A DNA stretch of 64,000 nt from Palaemon carinicauda (Eukaryota; Arthropoda; Malacostraca; Decapoda; Palaemonidae). Where the stretch lies: contig NC_090744.1 in the NCBI RefSeq assembly GCF_036898095.1, positions 13,504,644-13,568,643 on the forward strand, written 5' to 3'. Under the pieces are notes generated by a model. The model had not been told where the DNA came from and did no database searches. It saw nothing but the letters and a program-made list of their open reading frames with translations. Made by a program: the position numbers and the translations under genes. Every line of letters begins with the position of its first letter. Within the stretch, counting starts at the first letter, position 1. Shown here one piece after another: positions 40,101-51,072 of this stretch.

Positions 40101-40476
40101 ATGTTGGTCACGTGAGACACATAAATCTGAAGGAACATCCGTTTCAAGGTAACTCTGGTCAGAATGGTTGCGATTGAAAAGGGAAAGGTTGAATGTTGGT
40201 CATGTGAGAAACATAAATCTGAAGGAACATCCGTTTCAAAGTAACTCTGGTCAGAATGGTTGCGATTGAAAAGGGAAAGATTGAATGTTGGTCATGTGAG
40301 AAACTTAAATCTGAAGGAGCATCCGTTTCAAAGTAACTCTGGCCAGAATGGTTGTGATTGAAAAGGGAAAGGTTGAATGTTGGTCATGTGAGAAACTTAT
40401 GTTTTAAAGTAACTCTGGCCAGAATGGTTGTGATTGAAAAGGGAAAGGTTGAATGTTGGTCATGTGAGAAACTTAA
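37181..40476. repeat. Higher-order block 2, copy 2 (3,296 bp)
   Basis: Landmarks at 37,448 (gaaattt), 38,457 (tgacaaac) and 40,397 (16-bp deletion) lie exactly 3,296 bp before the same landmarks in copy 3. It shares with copy 3, but not copy 1, aagtaatgttgg (39,415), gggaaagattg (about 40,270) and a T in ggttgtgattg before the lone CACGTG monomer. Confidence 0.92.
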
Positions 40477-43400
40477 ATCTGAAGGAACATCCGTTTCAAA
40501 GTAACTCTGGTCAGAATGGTTGTGATTGAAAAGGGAAAGGTTGAATGTTGGTCATGTGAGAAACTTAAATCTGAAGGAACATCCGTTTCAAAGTAACTCT
40601 GGTCAGAATGGCTGTGTTTGAAAAGGGAAAGGTTGAATGTTGGTCATGTGAGAAACATAAATCTGAAGGAACATCCTTTTCAAAGTAACTCTGGTCAGAA
40701 TGGCTGTGATTGAAAAGGGAAAGGTTGAATGTTGGTCATGTGAGAAATTTAAATCTGAAGGAACATCTGTTTCAAAGTAACTCTGGTCAGAATGGTTGTG
40801 ATTGAAAAGGGAAAGGTTGAATGTTGGTCATGTGAGAAACTTAAATCTGAAGGAACATCCGTTTCAAAGTAACTCTGGTCAGAATGGTTGTGATTGAAAA
40901 GGGAAAGGTTGAATGTTGGTCATGTGAGAAACTTAAATCTGAAGGAACATCCGTTTCAAAGTAATGCTGGTCAGAATGGCTGTGTTTGAAAAGGGAAAGG
41001 TTGAATGTTGGTCATGTGAGAAACATAAATCTGAAGGAACATCCGTTTCAAAGTAACTCTGGTCAGAATGGCTGTGATTGAAAAGGGAAAGGTTGAATGT
41101 TGGTCATGTGAGAAACTTAAATCTGAAGGAACATCCGTTTCAAAGTAATGCTGGTCAGAATGGCTGTGTTTGAAAAGGGAAAGGTTGAATGTTGGTCATG
41201 TGAGAAACATAAATCTGAAGGAACATCCGTTTCAAAGTAACTCTGGTCAGAATGGCTGTGTTTGAAAAGGGAAAGGTTGAATGTTGGTCATGTGAGAAAC
41301 ATAAATCTGAAGGAACATCCTTTTCAAAGTAACTCTGGTCAGAATGGCTGTGATTGAAAAGGGAAAGGTTGAATGTTGGTCATGTGAGAAACTTAAATCT
41401 GAAGGAACATCCGTTTCAAAGTAATGCTGGTCAGAATGGCTGTGTTTGAAAAGGGAAAGGTTGAATGTTGGTCATGTGAGAAACATAAATCTGAAGGAAC
41501 ATCCGTTTCAAAGTAATGCTGGTCAGAATGGCTGTGTTTGAAAAGGGAAAGGTTGAATGTTGGTCATGTGAGAAACATAAATCTGAAGGAACATCCTTTT
41601 CAAAGTAACTCTGGTCAGAATGGCTGTGATTGAAAAGGGAAAGGTTGAATGTTGGTCATGTGAGAAACTTAAATCTGAAGGAACATCCGTTTCAAAGTAA
41701 TGCTGGTCAGAATGGCTGTGTTTGAAAAGGGAAAGGTTGAATGTTGGTCATGTGACAAACTTAAATCTGAAGGAACATCCGTTTCAAAGTAACTCTGGTC
41801 AGAATGGTTGTGATTGAAAAGGGAAAGGTTGAATGTTGGTCATGTGAGAAACTTAAATCTGAAGGAACATCCGTTTCAAAGTAACTCTGGTCAGAATGGC
41901 TGTGTTTGAAAAGGGAAAGGTTGAATGTTGGTCATGTGAGAAACATAAATCTGAAGGAACATCCTTTTCAAAGTAACTCTGGTCAGAATGGCTGTGATTG
42001 AAAAGGGAAAGGTTGAATGTTGGTCATGTGAGAAACTTAAATCTGAAGGAACATCCGTTTCAAAGTAATGCTGGTCAGAATGGCTGTGTTTGAAAAGGGA
42101 AAGGTTGAATGTTGGTCATGTGAGAAACATAAATCTGAAGGAACATCCTTTTCAAAGTAACTCTGGTCAGAATGGCTGTGATTGAAAAGGGAAAGGTTGA
42201 ATGTTGGTCATGTGAGAAACATAAATCTGAAGGAACATCCTTTTCAAAGTAACTCTGGTCAGAATGGCTGTGATTGAAAAGGGAAAGGTTGAATGTTGGT
42301 CATGTGAGAAACTTAAATCTGAAGGAACATCTGTTTCAAAGTAACTCTGGTCAGAATGGTTGTGATTGAAAAGGGAAAGGTTGAATGTTGGTCATGTGAG
42401 AAACTTAAATCTGAAGGAACATCCGTTTCAAAGTAACTCTGGTCAGAATGGTTGTGATTGAAAAGGGAAAGGTTGAATGTTGGTCATGTGAGAAACTTAA
42501 ATCTGAAGGAACATCCGTTTCAAAGTAATGCTGGTCAGAATGGCTGTGTTTGAAAAGGGAAAGGTTGAATGTTGGTCATGTGAGAAACATAAATCTGAAG
42601 GAACATCCGTTTCAAAGTAACTCTGGTCAGAATGGCTGTGATTGAAAAGGGAAAGGTTGAATGTTGTTCATGTGAGAAACTTAAATCTGAAGGAACATCC
42701 GTTTCAAAGTAATGTTGGTCAGAATGGCTGTGTTTGAAAAGGGAAAGGTTGAATGTTGGTCATGTGAGAAACATAAATCTGAAGGAACATCCGTTTCAAA
42801 GTAACTCTGGTCAGAATGGCTGTGTTTGAAAAGGGAAAGGTTGAATGTTGGTCATGTGAGAAACATAAATCTGAAGGAACATCCTTTTCAAAGTAACTCT
42901 GGTCAGAATGGCTGTGATTGAAAAGGGAAAGGTTGAATGTTGGTCATGTGAGAAACTTAAATCTGAAGGAACATCCGTTTCAAAGTAACTCTGGCCAGAA
43001 TGGTTGTGATTGAAAAGGGAAAGGTTGAATGTTGGTCATGTGAGAAACTTAAATCTGAAGGAACATCCGTTTCAAAGTAACTCTGGCCAGAATGGTTGTG
43101 ATTGAAAAGGGAAAGGTTGAATGTTGGTCATGTGAGAAACTTAAATCTGAAGGAACATCCGTTTCAAAGTAACTCTGGCCAGAATGGTTGTGATTGAAAA
43201 GGGAAAGGTTGAATGTTGGTCATGTGAGAAACTTAAATCTGAAGGAACATCCGTTTCAAAGTAACTCTGGTCAGAATGGTTGCGATTGAAAAGGGAAAGG
43301 TTGAATGTTGGTCATGTGAGAAACTTAAATCTGAAGGAACATCCGTTTCAAAGTAACTCTGGTCAGAATGGTTGTGATTGAAAAGGGAAAGGTTGAATGT

Positions 43401-43712
43401 TGGTCACGTGAGACACATAAATCTGAAGGAACATCCGTTTCAAGGTAACTCTGGTCAGAATGGTTGCGATTGAAATGGGAAAGGTTGAATGTTGGTCATG
43501 TGAGAAACATAAATCTGAAGGAACATCCGTTTCAAAGTAACTCTGGTCAGAATGGTTGCGATTGAAAAGGGAAAGATTGAATGTTGGTCATGTGAGAAAC
43601 TTAAATCTGAAGGAGCATCCGTTTCAAAGTAACTCTGGCCAGAATGGTTGTGATTGAAAAGGGAAAGGTTGAATGTTGGTCATGTGAGAAACTTATGTTT
43701 TAAAGTAACTTT
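40477..43712. repeat. Higher-order block 2, copy 3
   Basis: Landmarks at 40,744, 41,753 and 43,693. The unit ends just after the 16-bp-deletion monomer, where the sequence changes to actttggtcagaatggctgtgtt and the order breaks. Only a few private changes are visible (for example gttgttca at 42,665 and gaaatggg near 43,475), so the duplication from copy 2 is recent. Confidence 0.92.
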
Positions 43713-45010
43713 GGTCAGAATGGCTGTGTTTGAAAAGGGAAAGGTTGAATGTTGATCATGTGAGAAACATAAATCTGAAGGAACATCTGTTTCAAAGTAA
43801 CTCTGGTCAGAATGGCTGTGTTTGAAAAGGGAAAGGTTGAATGTTGATCATGTGAGAAACATAAATCTGAAGGAACATCTGTTTCAAAGTAACTCTGGTC
43901 AGAATGGCTGTGTTTGAAAAGGGAAAGGTTGAATGTTGGTCATGTGAGAAACTTAAATCTGAAGGAACATCTGTTTCAAAGTAACTCTGGTCAGAATGGC
44001 TCTGTTTGAAAAGGGAAAGGTTGAATGTTGATCATGTGAGAAACATAAATCTGAAGGAACATCTGTTTCAAAGTAACTCTGGTCAGAATGGCTGTGTTTG
44101 AAAAGGGAAAGGTTGAATGTTGATCATGTGAGAAACATAAATCTGAAGGAACATCCGTTTCAAGGTAACTCTGGTCAGAATGGCTGTGTTTGAAAAGGGA
44201 AAGGTTGAATGTTGGTCACGTGAGACACATAAATCTGAAGGAACATCCGTTTCAAGGTAACTCTGGTCAGAATGGTTGCGATTGAAAAGGGAAAGGTTGA
44301 ATGTTGATCATGTGAGAAACATAAATCTGAAGGAACATCCGTTTCAAAGTAACTCTGGTCAGAATGGTTGCGATTGAAAAGGGAAAGGTTGAATGTTGGT
44401 CATTTGAGAAACATAAATCTGAAGGAACATCCGTTTCAAAGTAACTCTGGTCAGAATGGTTGCGATTGAAAAGGGAAAGGTTGAATGTTGGTCATTTGAG
44501 AAACATAAATCTGAAGGAACATCCGTTTCAAAGTAACTCTGGTCAGAATGGTTGCGATTGAAAAGGGAAAGGTTGAATGTTGGTCATATGAGAAACTTAA
44601 ATCTGAAGGAACATCCGTTTCAAAGTAACTCTGGTCAGAAAGGTTGTGATTGAAAAGGGAAAGGTTGAATGTTGATCATGTGAGAAACATAAATCTGAAG
44701 GAACATCTGTTTCAAAGTAACTCTGGTCAGAATGGCTGTGTTTGAAAAGGGAAAGGTTGAATGTTGGTCACGTGAGAAACTTAAATCTGAAGGAACATCT
44801 GTTTCAAAGTAACTCTGGTCAGAATGGCTGTGTTTGAAAAGGGAAAGGTTGAATGTTGGTCATGTGAGAAACTTAAATCTGAAGGAACATCTGTTTCAAA
44901 GTAACTCTGGTCAGAATGGCTGTTTTTGAAAAGGGAAAGGTTGAATGTTGGTCATGTGAGAAACTTAAATCTGAAGAAACGTATGTTTTAAGAGTAACTT
45001 TGGTCAGAAT
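43713..45010. repeat. Right edge of the satellite array
   Basis: About 14 monomers outside the 3,296-bp order, many with ttgatcatgtg or catttgag. The last one (about 44,960-45,010) is the divergent gtatgttttaagagtaactttgg type otherwise seen at 1-230, 2.9-3.1, 4.2-4.4, 16.9-17.1, 22.9-23.2 and 24.4-24.6 kb. The array stops inside the next monomer, after ggtcagaat. Confidence 0.9.
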
Positions 45011-45277
45011 TGTTAAGTTCCTTGCAAGAAAGTGATTTAAAAAAGAGAACTAAATGAAGTCGGTTGCTTGATTGAAGAGAACAGGCAGAGATAGAACTCC
45101 CTCTTTGAATAAATAGTTAATGAATGCAGTATGTAAAGGTGATAAGGATCAATCACTGGTGAGAGATGAATGCAGACATAGGGAAAATTGCAGAAGAATG
45201 TGAAGAATAAGAGTGTTATGATTCATGTGGAAGAATGGAATGACAGAAAAGGAAATAAAATAAGGAGTCAGATTCTT

Positions 45278-45280
<3 letters not shown>

Positions 45281-45364
<84 letters not shown>
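45281..45364. repeat. (AG)n microsatellite
   Basis: Uninterrupted AG dinucleotide run of about 84 bp. A matching (AG)n sits at the equivalent place in the second copy of the duplicated segment (48,306). Confidence 0.98.
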
Positions 45365-45367
<3 letters not shown>

Positions 45368-45879
45368 GTTATTAAACTAGGAAGTGTATGAAAACATATT
45401 TTAAAGGAAATTCAAGTAGAGTTTAGAATGGAAAATAAAGCACGACTGAAAGGAATGTCTGGCATAGCATTGCATTGGGGTTATTTATATCCTTTGTCGT
45501 ACTGTCTGTATTAAGTTGATTTGTGCAAGGTTAATGAGTGCAAGTAGATAGTGCATTGAATAAAACTCGGTACTGTAATGTATAATGCTTATTTGACCTT
45601 AGTCCTTGTAGCTCTAAGAAAATGTAGAGGAAATTTATTTATAATAAACTAAAAGTTAAAGTACATGAATAACACTAACAGAGCATACAACATAAGGGAA
45701 AGGACAACATGCCCAGGTAACAGATAGATAGGCATTGAGAAGCTAGACTTTAACAAGCTTGCTTCAGTATATCGCTAGATATAGCAAGAATTATTTGGGG
45801 GGAAAATGTTAGAGTCTATTAGTGATAGGCTCTGGGGTCACGTGCTGTTAAGGGAGGTCACAAGTTGATATTTGAAGCT

Positions 45880-45928
45880 ATTGATTGATTGATTGATTTT
45901 AGGTTTTCTGGCATCCTGAGATGACAGT
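45880..45928 (-). mobile_element. (AATC)n-tailed element end, truncated
   Basis: On the minus strand this reads tcaggatgccagaaaacct followed by a short (AATC)n tail. The same word order (gatgtcaggatgccagaaaaa then aatcaatcaatta) occurs on the plus strand at 61,310-61,353. Two copies of the same sequence with the same kind of tail support a short 3' end of a retroelement. It directly abuts the (ATT)n of the next element. Confidence 0.55.
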
Positions 45929-45932
45929 ACTA

Positions 45933-45933
<1 letters not shown>

Positions 45934-45980
<47 letters not shown>

Positions 45981-46326
45981 TTGCTAAGCTACAACCATAG
46001 TTGGAAAAGCAGGATGCTATAAGCCCAGGGTCCCCAACAGGTAAAATAGCCCAGTGAGGAAAGGAAACAAGGAAAAATGAAATGTTTAAAAAACAGTAAC
46101 AACAATAAAATAGATATTTCCTAAATAAACTATAACAATTTAACAAAACAGTGGAAGAGAAATTAGATAGGATTGTGTGTCCGATTTTACCGTCAAACAA
46201 GAGAACTCTGACCCAAGACAGTGGAAGACCTAGTACAGAGGCTATGGCCCTACTCAAGACTAGAGAACAATGGTTTGATTTAAGAGTGTCCTTTTTCTAG
46301 AAGAGCTACTTACTATGGCTAAAAGG
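45934..46326 (-). mobile_element. (ATT)n-tailed retroelement, subfamily A
   Basis: Near full-length copy. In its own orientation (minus strand) the head includes the words caaaccattgttctctagtc and cactgtcttggg. The 3' part includes cctcactgggctattttacc and ctgcttttccaactatgg, ending in (TAA)n = (ATT)n 45,934-45,978. No open frame is seen. I interpret it as a non-autonomous element (SINE-like) whose 3' end is shared with subfamily B. Confidence 0.75.
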
Positions 46327-47064
46327 TTTAAATAAATGAAAGCAGACATCAAGACTATTTCAGATGAATTTGATAAAAAGACCATGTATAGGAGAACCAA
46401 TAATTCATGTGAAAGGATGGAGAGACAGAAATAAGTGTCAACCATTTAGTATTTGTAAGTTTTTGTGTGAGACCAAATATCTTCAGTGAGATTAAAGGAA
46501 ACAGTGAATGAGAAAGTGTAAAATATGATTGTGGAAATATAAGGAAATGGAAAAAATGTTACTGAATTTGGAATGCAATTTAGAAAAAGAGAAAAGTGTC
46601 AAGTAACATTATAGATAAATATCATGTTGATTCTAAAATGAAAGGAGACAATGTAAGGTCTTGTATAATATCACATGAGAGAGAGATACAGTATTTATTA
46701 ATTATGTGGTTTAGTGTACGATAGAGACCGAGGTAACACAGAAATTTAGTAGAGAGGTAGCATTAGTAATTTGTCAATTTGCAAGAGCATAAAAAAAATT
46801 TGTGTTCAAGTTATATACCGTTTAATTAACAACGCTGGATAGAGTATATAATGCTTGATAAAGGTCCCTATATTTTGAAAGTAATGCAAAAAAAGGCAGC
46901 CCTGATAATGAGTTAAGATACTTATTAAATTAGCATGTCGAGCAATTAGATGGACAGACTCCCTTATACATATTTAGAGTGAAGACAATGGTAGGTGTTT
47001 CGAAAGTATGAGAAAAATACTAGAAGTTTATCAAGAACTGGGTTAATTACCTTTTATCTCAAAA

Positions 47065-47286
47065 GAGTTCTCTTGCTTGAGGGTACACTCTGGCACACTA
47101 TTTAATTTCTTTTCCTCTTGTTTTGTTATTTTTTATAGTTTATATAGAAAATATTTATTTAAATGTTGTTACTGTTCTTGAAAGATTTTGTTGTCCCTTG
47201 TTTCCTTTCCTCACTGAGCTATTTTCTCTGTTGGGCCCACAAGGGTTTATAGCATCCTGCTTTTCCAACTAGGGTTGTTCTTAGCA

Positions 47287-47322
<36 letters not shown>
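47065..47322 (+). mobile_element. (ATT)n-tailed retroelement, subfamily A, 5'-truncated
   Basis: Starts at gttctcttgcttgagggtac, continues through tcctcactgagctattttct and ttccaactagggttgttc, and ends in (AAT)n 47,288-47,322. The head present in full copies is missing. Confidence 0.8.
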
Positions 47323-47753
47323 TGACATGGTACCAATATTGAGATAGGCTGTAAGTGTGAAATACTACACATGAAGAAAACGGTGATGTGAAGTACATCT
47401 GGATGGTAAAAAATGGATTTATTCCTATAAGCATTGCAAGAAAGAGATTTCAGAACTACTGTACGAGTAACAAATAGATTGTAAAATAGTTTCTTGATAG
47501 GTACTGGTGCAGAGATTTCCTGGGGCTACCTTAGCTAGAGAATGTGTCAAGTGGTCAAAGAACTGGACAGACATATTTCACTTTAGGGAGAAAGGAAGTG
47601 GACACTGAACATAATGTGAATACACGTGAATAAATGAGAGTAAGTGTTCCAATGTCTAATGTTTGAAGTAGGAGAGTGTGTTCAGATAATAATTTATAAG
47701 GACTGGTTGAGTGTTTGCAAAGAAAAAATAAAGTCTGGAAGCCCATAAATTGG

Positions 47754-47995
47754 GTCAAGTTCCTCTTACTTGAGGATACACTCGGGCACTATATTCTATC
47801 CAATTTCTCTTTCTCTTGTTTTGTTTTGTTAAAATTTTTATGGTTTATATTGGAAATATTTATTTTATTGTTGTTACTGTTCGTAAAGTATTTTATTTTT
47901 CCCTGTCTCCTCTCCTCACTGGGCTATTTTCCCTGTTGGGGCCCCTGGGCTTATCGCATCCTGCTTTTCCAACTAGGGTTGTAGGTTAGCAAGAA

Positions 47996-48066
<71 letters not shown>
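47754..48066 (+). mobile_element. (ATT)n-tailed retroelement, subfamily A, 5'-truncated
   Basis: Begins near gttcctcttacttgaggata, the same region where the previous copy starts, and ends with a 70-bp (AAT)n tail at 47,997-48,066. The shared break point suggests either a preferred truncation site or a shorter subfamily. Confidence 0.8.
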
Positions 48067-48067
<1 letters not shown>

Positions 48068-48302
48068 GAATGTGATCTTGTAAACAAAACAGTGTAGGCA
48101 GTTCAGTAAAAGAAGAAACAGCCAATGAATGGAAGAACTCTCCTTTAGAATAAATACTTGATAATGGATGCAATCGATAAACGAGAGAAAAGCAGACCGC
48201 CATACAATTGCAGACGAGTTGAGAAATAAGAGGTCGAATGTTTCACGATGATGATTGGAATGACAGACATAGTAACATTAAGAGTATCATATTTGAGCTT
48301 GT

Positions 48303-48305
<3 letters not shown>

Positions 48306-48362
<57 letters not shown>
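48306..48362. repeat. (AG)n microsatellite
   Basis: About 57 bp of uninterrupted AG, at the position equivalent to the (AG)n at 45,281 in the other copy of the duplicated segment. Confidence 0.98.
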
Positions 48363-48370
<8 letters not shown>

Positions 48371-49757
48371 AATGTACGGTATGTGGTAGATGAAGAAATA
48401 TCGGATGAAGTGTGGAATAAATTCTGAAACATTGTCAAATAGAGTTTGGAATGGAAGATGAACTAAGATTTAGGAGGAGGCCTTGTATCGTATAACATGG
48501 TGCTATGTGTCCTAGTTACATGGTTTAATATACAGTGTCTGTATTAAGTTGATTTGTGCAAGGTTAATGAGTGCATGTGTATAGTTCATTGAATAAAGTT
48601 TGGTACTGTAGTGTATAGCCTTTTGGGGATTGTAACTCATAAGAAAGGCAAAGAAAAAGTAGTTTTTGTAATGAATTAACTAAAGGAAAAGTACCTAAAT
48701 AAGAAGCAGGTGGTGAGAATTAGGAACGCAGGTCACCAGAAAGATTTTATTTGGATATCGTTACTTTAATCTCATAACATTTAAAAAACTAAACTATTTG
48801 AGAAAAATGCCAATTTTTCTCAATTATAAGCCCTGTGTCATTTGCTGTTGAGGGAGGTAAGGAAATGTAATTGTAGAGAGAAAGTATCAAAATAGCTTAC
48901 GTATATAGAGATGACAGCCAGAGTATTATTGTAGAATAGTTGTCCCATAAAATGAATACTTTTGAAGGAGTGAAGTTATTGGTAGATGCTCAATTGATTA
49001 TAGTTGAAATAAAATGAAAGCAGATATTAAGACTGTTATGGATAAATGTGATTAAAAAAAAGTGTTTTCTTTGGAGAACGAATAATTCATGCAAAAGAAT
49101 GGACAAACAAGAAAAGTGTCAACCAGTTAGTATTTGTAAGTTTCCATTTTGGGACCAAGAATTTTCTGTGAGATTGAATAAAAGAATGAAGGAAAATGTG
49201 TAGAAACATGAATGTGGAAATAGAAGAATTAATGCCAGTTCTTTGTTCAGAATTCATCTGTAACGCTTAGAACGCTTCCATAAGACTAAAATTACTGCCA
49301 GATCTTTGCTCAAACAGCTTCTATTATGTTTGAAAAGCTTCCTAGATGAAATGTTACTGAATTTGGAATGCAATAAAGAGACAGCAAATTAGAAATGAAA
49401 AATTCCAGATGAATAGAATACAAAATAGTCTAAAATGGAAAACGAAATGAGACCTAAAGTAAGGTCTTGTTTGATATCACATGGGAGAAACATTACCCTA
49501 TTTATGTGGTCCAGAGTGAAATACAGACAGAGGTAATAGATTCATTTGCAAGGGCATAAAATATGTTCGTGTTTGAGTTATACACAGTTTGATTAACAAC
49601 GTTGGACAGTGTATATAGTGCTTGATCAGGGTCCCTATATCTTAAAGGTAATGCAACAAAGACAGTCATGATAATGAGTTAAATACTGGAATGATACCCC
49701 GAGAAGACACTTATTAAAGTATTGAGGCAAGCAATCAGATGGACAGAGTCCTTTGTA

Positions 49758-50008
49758 TATTATTACTATCATTATTATTATTACTTGCTAAGCTACAATC
49801 CTAGTTGAAAAAACAGGATGCTATAAGCCCATGGGCTCCAACCAGGTAAATAACCCAGTGAGGAGAGGAAACAATAAAAAAATATTCCAAGAACAGTAAC
49901 ACCACCAAAATAAATATTTCCCATATAAACAATAAAACTTTTAACAAAACAAGAGGAAGAGAAATTAGATAGAATAGTGTGCCCGAGTGCACCCTCAAGA
50001 CAGTGGTA
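49758..50008 (-). mobile_element. (ATT)n-tailed retroelement, subfamily A, 5'-truncated
   Basis: Short interrupted ATT run, then ttgctaagctacaatcctag, the conserved tail-proximal region. It ends at gtgcccgagtgcaccctcaa, close to the truncation point of the copies at 47,065 and 47,754. It interrupts duplicated sequence: its left flank agatggacagagtcc matches 46,950, while the continuation appears again at 50,045. Confidence 0.8.
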
Positions 50009-50625
50009 GGTGTTTGAGAAGACACACAATGCCACTATTTGTAGGAATTAGATGGACAGACTACTTAACATATATCTAGGGTGAAGACAGTGGTAGGTGT
50101 TTGAGAAGTATATGAGAAAAATCTTAAATGCCTTTCAAGGATAAACCCTATATCATTTACTCTTTATCCAAAAAATGGACGGAGAAGCATAGAAATATTA
50201 AAGTGGAGGAGAAAAATGTAGAGATGAATGTGCTAAACATAAGCAAAACAGATCCTATGATGACTGGAAAGGAAGGATATCAAATAGAAGATAGGAGACC
50301 TGCTTAAAGGATGCTGTGAGTAGAAACGAATTCAGGAGATGCTAAGGATCATAAAATGAGTAAAAGACTATGATGCAGTCCTTTTAGATGTTAATTATTT
50401 TTCTTGTAATTGTGAAAAAACAAGAGAGAATAATAAATGTTTAAATGATCTTTGAGATAAGGCAATACGGGTTTTTCTCAATATATCAACCTTAATCTGG
50501 GATACCAGGACGTGAACAGGAAAACCTTTCAGAAAGGTTACCAGGATCAGTAATAAGGATCATTGGCAAGACAAATGAACTTGATTAGAAGACGAGATAA
50601 AGAAGCCTACAACTAAATAGAGTTT

Positions 50626-51005
50626 CCTCTTGTTAGGGGTAGAAGAGACTCTTTAGCTATGGCAAGCAGCTCTTCTATGAGGACACTCCAAAACCAAACC
50701 ATTGTTCTCTAGTATAAGGTAGTGCCATAGCCTCTGTCCCATGGTCTTCCACTGTCTTGGGTTGAAGTTCTCTTGCTTGAGGGTAAAAAGGGTACACTCG
50801 AGCACACTACGCTACCTTATTTTGCTTCCTACTTTTTTTTAAACTTTTTATAGTTTATATGGGAGATATTTATTTTAATGTTGTTACTCCTAGAATATTT
50901 TATTTTCCCTTTTTCCTCTCCTCACTGGGCTATTTTTCCTGTTGGGCCCCCCTGGGTTTATAGCATCCTGCTCTTCCAACTAGGATTGTAGCATAGCAAG
51001 TAGTA

Positions 51006-51070
<65 letters not shown>
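50626..51070 (+). mobile_element. (ATT)n-tailed retroelement, subfamily A, full length
   Basis: The most complete plus-strand copy, about 445 bp. Head tcctcttgttaggggtagaa, then gactctttagctatggcaag, gtgccatagcctctgtccca, gttctcttgcttgagggta, a T-rich middle, tcctcactgggctatttttc, ttccaactaggattgtag, and (AAT)n 51,007-51,070. No long open frame and no clear pol III A or B box, so the SINE reading is by size and structure only. Confidence 0.8.

Positions 51071-51072
<2 letters not shown>

Larger units (their letters stand above)
1..45010. repeat. 92-bp satellite DNA array (about 490 monomers)
   Basis: Head-to-tail tandem repeat with a 92-bp period, measured for example between the same word at 30,241 and 30,333. 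It runs from the window start to its last recognisable monomer near 45,010, so the true array is longer on the left. A typical monomer starts gtaactctggtcagaatgg, has a purine block (gaaaagggaaagg) on the + strand, then ttgaatgttggtca, and ends ggaacatccgtttcaaa. Several variant types are visible: a CATGTG type, a CACGTG type, a 'ctggaggaac/tcggaatgg' type, and a divergent 'gagtctgaaggaacgtatgtttta' type. 92 is not a multiple of 3, and most monomers carry stops (taa in aaagtaact, tga in gattga), so the short open frames here are by-products. Function unknown: it could be heterochromatic or pericentromeric satellite, or part of a long non-coding transcript. Confidence 0.97.
45011..47753. repeat. 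Segmental duplication, block 1 (non-coding, AT-rich)
   Basis: No gene seen. This stretch resembles 48.07-52.0 kb in the same order. The pairs are: about 45,100-45,280 with 48,140-48,300 (both leading into (AG)n); 45,500-45,590 with 48,535-48,620 (shared gtattaagttgatttgtgca); 46,340-46,500 with 49,015-49,180; 46,550-46,680 with 49,345-49,495; 46,790-46,985 with 49,555-49,745; and 47,390-47,600 with about 51,650-51,960. Similarity is patchy, with many substitutions and indels, so the duplication is old. Element insertions (listed separately) interrupt both copies. Confidence 0.75.

Noticed and set aside
1..45010. CRISPR-like reading of the tandem repeats
   Set aside because: Repeats are contiguous with no unique spacers, the period is 92 bp, and the surroundings are clearly eukaryotic.
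1..45010. CENP-B box in the 92-bp monomer
   Set aside because: I looked for the TTCG....A..CGGG pattern on both strands of the consensus and found no match, so centromere identity is not supported by this motif.
46500..50500. Possible endogenous viral gene remnants in the AT-rich duplicated DNA
   Set aside because: No open frame over 100 codons outside element sequence and no recognisable viral domain; duplication and drift explain it adequately.
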